NCBI GenBank assembly: GCA_964035575.1
Contig: OZ037894.1
Location: 744,001-808,000 of the forward strand
Reading direction: 5' to 3'
Origin: Rhynchopus sp. YZ270_cl-10
Taxonomy: Eukaryota > Euglenozoa > Diplonemea > Diplonemida > Diplonemidae
Length of the DNA stretch: 64,000 bases
The position numbers and the translations under genes are program-made. The notes under the pieces are model-generated. The model was not told the DNA's origin, searched no databases, and worked only from the letters and a program-made list of their open reading frames with translations. The first letter of the stretch is position 1, and every line of letters starts with the position of its first letter. This document shows, one piece after another, positions 58,396 to 64,000 of the stretch.

Positions 58396-58665
58396 GATCG
58401 ACCAGCTTTGATTATACAATCGCGCAGCAAAAACGTTGGTGGGGTAAAACAAAAAAAACCCGTAGCAAATCCACCCAATGTTTTTTCACCCCATCAACGT
58501 TTTCTGTGTGACTGTAACCTACAAAATAGCTTTCTCTCTCAAGATCGACCAGGCTTTGTTAAATCAATCGTACAGCAAACGTTGGTGGGTAAAAACCTTC
58601 CCCCATCGAATTTTGTTCGGGCAAAATCCACCAACGTTTTTCTGTACGACCTACAAATAACTTTC
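58396..58665. repeat. Two tandem long hairpins
   Basis: Each unit starts GATCGACCAG and holds inverted arms. In unit 2, CGTACAGCAAACGTTGGTGG (58569-58588) pairs with 58628-58648 over 18 of 20 positions. In unit 1 the arms are CAGCAAAAACGTTGGTGGGG and CACCCCATCAACGTTTTCTG. Both end before TTTCTCTCTC. The unit spacing is about 145 bases. Confidence 0.7.
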
Positions 58666-59167
58666 TCTCTCTCTCTCTTTCTCTTACTGGGCATCTTAAC
58701 AGTCTCCTCGAGGTTAATCCTTAAATTGGTTACAAAGCTTTTGGCCTTCTTTTGGCTACACACCCCTTTCGCTTTTAAAAAGCCTTTTTTTTTTTAAAAT
58801 CAGCTGATGCTGCACGATAAACGATTGTAGTCAAAAAGGTGGATTTTCTGAAGGAGTGAAAAATACTGTGTGTGGACTTCTCAAAAATGACCGAAACCAT
58901 TTTTTTTTTCTTCCTTTCCCCTCTTTGTTGGAAGGTGACTGGGCACGCCTACACGAGGCCTAGGGTTTATCTTTACAAAAACGTTGCCTTTTGTTGTTTA
59001 CCTTGACACTACGTCACGTTAACAACCCACCCCTTCTCTCCCCTAGACAAAACAGTGGTCGCCCCCCATTGCTGACCTGCTCCTCCCTTGGCTGACAGCA
59101 CAGAGGGCCTAACCCTGTTCACATTTCATTTGTCACCCGCTCTGGTCCGTTATCCCCCCTTTATTTT

Positions 59168-59196
59168 GGTGACTAAGCAGAGGCTTAGATTCATCT
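59168..59196 (+). repeat. Class C hairpin with shortened loop
   Basis: GGTGACTAAGC, AGAG, GCTTAGATTCATC. The ACG of the loop is missing, while both stem parts remain. Confidence 0.55.
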
Positions 59197-59444
59197 CATA
59201 AACTTTGTATCTTTTTGAGAACCCCTAGAAAACCGAGAGAACAAAATAAGATAAAAAAAGACAGTATTTCAATCCTCTGACGACTGATTTCTCACTAAAA
59301 GAATAAAAGGCTGGAAAAAAATCGTTTTTTTTCCCCCCCATTATTTTGTGTTCGAGGAAGAGTGATATCCCTTCCCTTTCCCCAATGGTCGTCAGAGAAA
59401 TATGGGTTTTTTTTTTTGGCGAGAATAAATTGTCTGGTTTTTTT

Positions 59445-59475
59445 TAGGTGGCTAATCACGAGAGTCTTGGGCGAG
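59445..59475 (+). repeat. Degenerate class C hairpin opening an array
   Basis: TTTTTTTTAG, GTGGCTAATC, exact loop ACGAGAG (59458-59464), TCTTGGGC. The stem is partly lost. Confidence 0.45.
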
Positions 59476-59496
59476 GGTTTCCCCCAAGACTGAAAC

Positions 59497-59604
59497 GAAC
59501 TGGATGTAGGAGATTGCATGGTTAAGGTCCACCCACGGTGCACCCTTTGACCGTATACTAACAGGTGCACTGTCACGAGAGGGCTTTTTGTATTTTCAAG
59601 TCAA
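59497..59604 (+). repeat. Class B composite element in array
   Basis: Leader GAACTGGATGTAGG, stem GGTCCACC-CAC-GGTGCACC (one mismatch), then GGTGCACTGTC, loop ACGAGAG (59575-59581), GGCTTTTTGTATTTTCAAGT and CAACTTTCTTTCCCC. In this copy GTGCAC replaces GTACAC. Confidence 0.65.
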
Positions 59605-59734
59605 CTTTCTTTCCCCCCCCTCCTCCACTAGCTCCCGATAGCTCTCGACAGTGCTGTGGAAGAGAATGTGTTAGGTACGTGAGGCATGTTCATCTTTCAA
59701 CTTTTTTCTTTTTCATTTCTTTTTTCGTTTCTTC

Positions 59735-59775
59735 AGTGTCTTGCGTCTGCCGATGAACGGTGAGGCGTTTGCACT
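59735..59775 (+). repeat. Class D hairpin in array
   Basis: CAG then TGTCTTGCGTC, loop TGCCGATGAACGGTGA, GGCGT-TT-GCACT, TTTAACTTCTC. A more divergent relative follows at 59905-59949 (GCGTCTGCCG...AAGGCGTTTGGCACT). Confidence 0.6.
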
Positions 59776-60651
59776 TTTAACTTCTCTTATTTCTTTTTTT
59801 CCTTTTTCGACCAAAGCGCGGCTGAGTATCTTCTCACCAAAACCCATCTCTTCATATTTCCTTGGGCTTCGATGATCCGCGGGGGAGGAAAAAAAAAAAG
59901 AACCAGTGTTGCGTCTGCCGTACGATGTATGACAAGGCGTTTGGCACTCTCAACTCCTCCTTCTCCTTCGTTTTTAATTTTTATTTCACTATGTATAGAT
60001 TTGAACCGACAAAAGCAGAAACAAAAAAAAAACCGAACAGAAAACTCAGCTCAACAACAGGAAAAAGCTCCCCTTTTTTTTTTGTGACAACTGAATGAAA
60101 ACGAGAAAAAAAAAAGCAAAACAAAACAGGTAGGCGATTGCGATTGTCGATACAAGAAAAAAAAGAGAGTGGTACACAAACCACCTATATTTCAATCTAC
60201 TTCATCCGGATGGCTGGCATCGTACGTCGGGCAGTCGGAGGTGCCTGCATTAATAGGGATATATAGGACTGCATCGTTGGGTCCGCCCTCGGTGGACCCA
60301 GTCATTAGTACCAAAGGTTCGGCTGCGAGAGGGCGACCTCCCCTTCCTCCTCTCGTACACGGATCAGCTTCCTGCCGTTCTGCGACCCCTTGACGGTCTC
60401 ATGAGATGTCTCGCAGGTTGTTGCCCGTTGTGGTGCACCTGTTGGCAAAAACCACCGTTACACAGTCCCCCAACGGTGTGTTGGTGATGTGGGTGCACTG
60501 TTCAGGGAGATGTTGCATTTGTATTGATATTATTTGATTTGATTATTTATCCAAAACTCTTTTCATATCCCACAAAACACTTCCTCCAGGAAACGCAGGG
60601 CATTATTATTTTTGCCCACACAGTTTCAAAACAAAAGAGAGGGGGAAAACG

Positions 60652-61263
60652 ATGGAGGCGAAGACGGCTTCTGCCCTGCTGTTCTTCTTTAGCATGCTGG
60701 ACTGGCTTGGTGTTATCTTGGTTATGGTAGAGCCGAACAGCGTTGTGCGCTTTAACGAGCTTGGCCGGGGACGTGGGTGTGGGGTGTTCAAATGCTCTTC
60801 TGAGGCGCTGCCTTCCTTTGGGTTGTGCGACGACGTGACGTTTCCGGTGGTTTGCGCGCAAATTTTTTCGGTGATTTTGATAACTCTGTTGAGTGCGGGA
60901 CTTGCAATCCATGCTGTGCAGGCTGTGGGGCAGGGGGACCGGATCCCATTGATAGTGGAGCAGTACGCGAAGTCGCTTCACTTCGTTGCTGCTGTGTTCT
61001 CTCTGTGTTTGACCCTACTGCTCCTGCTGTGGTACCGCGGCGCACACTCCTGCGGCGGCTTCTCAGGCAGAATGAGCGACCACGGCAGATTAACCTACGG
61101 CGTCTACTTTACCTTCTTTGTAGCCCTCTGTGAGGCCGCATGCTACCACCTCGATGGAATAGCCTCAACAGGAAGCGGAGTAGTCAATCACATGGTGCTT
61201 GTCTCAATCATTGTCTGCTTTTACGCTGCCTTGCGAGCGGGTGCGTATTTAGAGTTGAGGTGA
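60652..61263 (+). CDS. Amastin-like four-helix membrane protein 5
   Basis: The 203-residue protein starts MEAKTASALLFFFSMLDWLG, with the outer loop GRGCGVFKC, helix two ending LAIHAVQAVG, VEQYAKSLHFVAAVFSLCLT (motif plus helix three), then a Gly/Cys-rich loop (GAHSCGGFSGRMSDHGR) and helix four LTYGVYFTFFVALCEAACY. A last hydrophobic stretch (MVLVSIIVCFYAALRAG) may be a fifth helix, absent in the other four. Sister of amastin-like 3. CACAG near 60623 is a possible acceptor. Confidence 0.65.
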   Translation: MEAKTASALLFFFSMLDWLGVILVMVEPNSVVRFNELGRGRGCGVFKCSSEALPSFGLCDDVTFPVVCAQIFSVILITLLSAGLAIHAVQAVGQGDRIPLIVEQYAKSLHFVAAVFSLCLTLLLLLWYRGAHSCGGFSGRMSDHGRLTYGVYFTFFVALCEAACYHLDGIASTGSGVVNHMVLVSIIVCFYAALRAGAYLELR

Positions 61264-61658
61264 GAAGGGAGGGCAAGGGGAGATTGGGGAATGGAGGGAT
61301 TTTTTGAGATGGCGTAAAAAAAAAAAAAAATGGGTAAAAACGGTTGGGAATGTACCGGAAATTTTCCGGGAAGGGAGTGAAATTCTTAGAGCGAGAGAGG
61401 GTTGCCTCAAAAGGTGTTTCAAAAAAAGTATGGTCAAAGAAAGAACAAATGCAGCGAGGCCGGCTGCGCCTGAAAATTAGGCATGTCTGGAAAATCTATC
61501 TGAGGGCATGCTGGGGCGTGCCAATACTTACCATCACGTCTCAGCCACGCCTGTATCAGGCCTTAGCGAGGCTTGTTTGGCCTCGTTGCATTGTATGAAA
61601 GAAATAAAGAAAATTTCTCTTAGATTACTGCTGTTGGGTGGTCCACCATTGTACCAAA

Positions 61659-61697
61659 GGTACACTGTCACGAGCGGGCTGTTGTATTTTCAAGTCA
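61659..61697 (+). repeat. Class B hairpin
   Basis: GGTACACTGTC, loop ACGAGCG, GGCTGTTGTATTTTCAAGTC. Upstream stems GGTGG-T-CCACC and GTACC-AAA-GGTAC (shared with the element's own start). Confidence 0.6.
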
Positions 61698-61876
61698 ATT
61701 TTTTTTGTTTTTTTCTGGAGTTGTGGCTCACATTTTGATTTGTTATTTTTCTATCTATCAGCCAAAGTCTGTTCTACCGTATACTTTTTTCCCGCTACCC
61801 ACTCACTCGCCCCAGCAGAATACCCCGGTTGTAACAGTTGTGGACGTATTTTTTAGGTGATTACTGGGGGGGAGCT

Positions 61877-61901
61877 AATACAAGTACCGGGTACTTGTAT
61901 T
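61877..61901. repeat. Perfect 12-bp inverted repeat
   Basis: AATACAAGTACC, one G, then GGTACTTGTATT. The right arm's GGTACTTGTATT recurs about 65 bases downstream (near 61955). It may mark the edge of the right-end region. Confidence 0.7.
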
Positions 61902-62751
61902 GAGCGGGTAAAACTAATAGATCCGGGTTTTTCAAAAATAAAAAAGGTGATGGGGGTACTTGTATTAAAAACTTTTTCCCTGTACATTTTGTATGGGGGA
62001 AAAATAATTTTTTTGTATGGGCCAACGCCTTAGCAAAAATCCGAAAAATCGAGAAAAGAGAAAAGGTGTGAAGCAGGCTTCGCGCTAACTTTTGGAAAAA
62101 ATCTGAAAAATCATGTTTCGCGCCCAAAAAAACGCACCTCAAATAGTTGCAACGGGTAACGTCTGGGGTGAAAAAAACAGTGTTTTGTGGCATTTCCGAG
62201 CCAATCCCAGGCTGTGGTGGGGCATATTCGGGAAAATGGACAAAATTATAGTGACTTAAATTTTCACAAAATATGAACCCAGACTCCTAAACAAGGGGCA
62301 TTTTCAGTCTGAAAACCCAATTTCAGATGAAATTGTGGTGTTTTTGACTGGGAACAGGTAGCGCCGCAGGTGCACGGTACCCAACTTTTTTCGTTTTTTT
62401 CTTTCTCTTTTGCTTTCTTTTGATTGCGCGAGCTGATTGCTCTCCACGGTGGGGTCACATGTGGGTACAAAAACACTCTAAAGTACCCTTACTATGAAAT
62501 ATGAGATTCTCTGGTTTTGGTAAGAAACCCCGGTTTGCAAAAAATGCACCACAAAAAAATCCCGGGCCAAGGGCCAACAATTAGCGCAAAGCCTGGCACC
62601 GAAATAGAAAAAAAAAATTCTCGATTTTTGTGGGTAAAAATTGCTGGGAAAATTTTTTTGGCACCACCTCAGTGTTTCCGCGCTCCTTCATTGGGTACGA
62701 TTTTTGATGAAGAATCGTGATTTTGTACATAAAAGGTAAATACGTCCCGAG

Positions 62752-62774
62752 CCCGGCGCGCTACGCGCGCCGGG
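62752..62774. repeat. GC-only hairpin
   Basis: CCCGGCGCGC, loop TAC, GCGCGCCGGG: ten perfect G-C pairs. Shortly after, CTCC-GGC-GGAG forms another stem. Similar GC palindromes occur at 46609-46624. Confidence 0.7.
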
Positions 62775-63400
62775 AGTTCACGGAAAGTTGGGGGCCTCCG
62801 GCGGAGAAACTAGAGTTCTGGCCCAAAAAACGCGTCCCAGCGCAGTCCCTGAGATTCCAAAAAAATAAAAAGGCGCGGTCGAGCCCGACCCGGAATGAGA
62901 GAATTCCTCGGGTATCCAACTGAGGAGTTCAACTTCATTGATATTTGCACCAGACACACGAATTATCAGTAACCTCAGCACGTGTACAAAAAGAAACGGT
63001 GGTCATAGCATCAAGGCTCCTGGCGAAGCCACGGTACGCAACATTTCAAAAAATTACGCTTAAAATTGCACATTTTTACTGACAAACTATGTCATGGGAA
63101 GGTGGGTTGCAAGCTTGCGCCGCAGGCGCACGGTACGCTACTTTTATTATTTCGCCATGCTGCATGTTTCCTTTTCGTTCGGCGTTTGATCAATTGAGTC
63201 GCGTTCTGGCTGTGACGGGGTCACTTTGTTCATGAGGCCAGTTCTGGTCAGTTCTGGTGATGCGGGGTATTTTTTTTTTTTTTCCCGGGAATTTATTTTT
63301 ATTTTTATTTTTATCCCCGCTTGAGACCATGAATTTCACGCCCCTTCACAAAATCGTGAAGGAGGTGCGTGAATTTATTTTCCGGTATTTCACGCTCAAA

Positions 63401-63460
63401 AAATAAATTCACGCTCAGAAAAATAAATTCACGCTCAGAAAAATAAATTCACGCTCAGAA
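63401..63460 (+). repeat. 20-bp minisatellite, three exact units
   Basis: AAATAAATTCACGCTCAGAA three times in a row without change, preceded by a partial unit from about 63388 (TTCACGCTCAA). Its TTCACG echoes the end motif of the surrounding inverted repeats. Confidence 0.9.
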
Positions 63461-63649
63461 AATCGTAGAACTGAACTCTCGAAAATTTTTTTGGAGGCCT
63501 TTGGAGGCCCAATTTTGCAATTAAAGCCAGAAAAGAGGCATTTTGAGCCATTCTGGGGGTCTCAAACGCATTTTTGAGTTAATTTTCTGTATCACACAAA
63601 CCACGGATTTACACGTTTTTTTTCCCAAATTTTCATCAAAAAATCCCAA

Positions 63650-63811
63650 ATGAGACCTCAAAAACGTGCGAGGGCACCTGTGGAGAGTGAGTCCGACACG
63701 AACACAAGTGACTCATCGTCATCGTCTTCCTCATCTTCATCAGAAGTACAGCCGCGTAAGCGCCACAAACCCGCTGCACCAGTTCTGGCTCAAGGCGCTG
63801 TCCAGCGCTAA
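63650..63811 (+). CDS. Possible small Ser-rich basic protein
   Basis: A 53-residue frame reads MRPQKRARAPVESESD, a run of ten Ser built from mixed codons (TCA, TCG, TCT, TCC), then PRKRHKPAAP. Mixed Ser codons argue against a simple DNA repeat and the two basic clusters look like nuclear signals around an acidic/Ser linker. It may be a whole micro-protein, the 5' part of a spliced gene or a remnant. No homologue is recalled. Confidence 0.25.
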   Translation: MRPQKRARAPVESESDTNTSDSSSSSSSSSSEVQPRKRHKPAAPVLAQGAVQR

Positions 63812-64000
63812 GAGTTCCACATCAAAAAACTGAATCAAAAATCATCATAAAAAGAACCACCCCACCCTCGTCTCTTTGTACGTGAAAACGGGTTGTGAAA
63901 TTCATGGTCTCATTTGGAGATAAAATAATATATTTTCGTGAATTTATACCAGTATTTCACTTACAGGTGGAAACAGCCCTCGGGGAAGCATTTTTCCCCT

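Larger units (their letters stand above)
56608..60651. other. 4-kb intergenic gap with the densest hairpin array
   Basis: It contains a degenerate class C form (57046), tandem long hairpins (58396-58665), class B (58188), class C (59168) and an array C-B-A-D-D from 59445 to 59949. Near 60241-60340 a class D start, a GGGTCCGCC/GGTGGACCC stem and a class B relative (GCGAGAGGGCG) stand together. No supported coding frame. Confidence 0.6.
63322..63912. mobile_element. Inverted-repeat unit enclosing a minisatellite and Ser-rich frame
   Basis: TGAGACCATGAATTTCAC (63322-63339) is matched in perfect inversion at 63895-63912, enclosing 555 bases. Near each end lies a direct copy of GTGAATTTAT...GTATTTCAC (63369-63393 and 63938-63960), the second outside the inverted pair. 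The interior carries three 20-bp repeats and a small frame. No target duplication is clear, and the window end hides the right side, so calling it mobile is an inference. Confidence 0.45.
61264..64000. other. Right-end region without a clear gene
   Basis: A class B hairpin is at 61659. From about 61860 the texture changes: palindromes (61877-61901, 62752-62774), three hairpins each followed by CGGTAC (62354, 63021, 63118), a minisatellite and an inverted-repeat unit at the window edge. Apart from a 53-codon Ser-rich frame nothing looks coding. A mobile element reaching past the window end is possible. Confidence 0.5.

Noticed and set aside
14376-59775. Class D elements as box C/D snoRNAs because of TGATGA in some loops
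   Set aside because: Only some copies have TGATGA, no paired CTGA box at the other end was seen, and the motif lies in the loop and not at the RNA ends.
1-64000. CRISPR array, bacterial operons or telomere repeats
   Set aside because: No regular repeat-spacer array, no Shine-Dalgarno pattern and no TTAGGG-type tract were found. The gene layout is eukaryotic.

Overview
The window looks like nuclear DNA of a euglenozoan protist: a kinetoplastid outside the well-studied trypanosomatids, or possibly a diplonemid. This is inferred from four things. Every convincing protein gene lies on the + strand. The reading frames are intronless, including one of 13.3 kb. Pyrimidine tracts ending in AG stand just before several start codons, as trans-splicing needs. 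Five genes encode small four-helix membrane proteins that resemble amastins. No search was possible, so family names rest on motifs read by eye.

Layout: 1.4-2.9 kb secreted metallophosphoesterase with a saposin-like head; 5.1-6.8 kb metacaspase-fold protein that has lost both catalytic residues; 7.6-9.2 kb EF-hand protein; 10-11.4 kb tail-anchored protein of a conserved, possibly nuclease-like fold (copy 1); 13.2-13.9 kb histidine phosphatase; 15.4-16.1 kb amastin-like 1. From 16 to 24.6 kb lies a mobile and duplicated zone: a 571-bp TA-flanked DNA element, a decayed fragment of the 10-kb gene family, a tandem pair of mosaic secreted-protein genes (the first interrupted downstream by a 1.1-kb TA-inserted element whose empty site survives beside the second), and copy 2 of the tail-anchored protein. 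Amastin-like 2 is at 25 kb. At 29.4-42.7 kb a 4,427-residue polycystin-type channel carries three cytoplasmic units whose second halves are identical in protein sequence. Then come amastin-like 3 (43.8 kb), a nuclear-looking ankyrin protein (49.9 kb), amastin-like 4 (51.1 kb), a PH/PDZ scaffold protein (55 kb) and amastin-like 5 (60.7 kb). The last 2.7 kb holds no convincing gene but many palindromes, a 20-bp minisatellite and an inverted-repeat unit.

The long intergenic gaps are not featureless. They hold dozens of short hairpins of a few recurring classes. Several share one loop, ACGAGAG, on different stems, and another class has a fixed two-by-two internal mismatch. The hairpins are commonly followed by an A/T linker and a pyrimidine tract, often ending in AG where the next hairpin starts, so that they form arrays (about 14.26-14.42, 42.93-43.19, 46.02-46.24 and 59.44-59.78 kb). 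Paired stem changes argue for an RNA-level role. This is the strongest candidate here for an undescribed system.

The genes do not form one pathway. A common theme is the cell surface and endomembranes: secreted phosphatase, amastin-like proteins, mosaic secreted proteins, a tail-anchored family and a giant cation channel, with calcium-binding and scaffold proteins beside them. Expression is probably polycistronic, with control after transcription.
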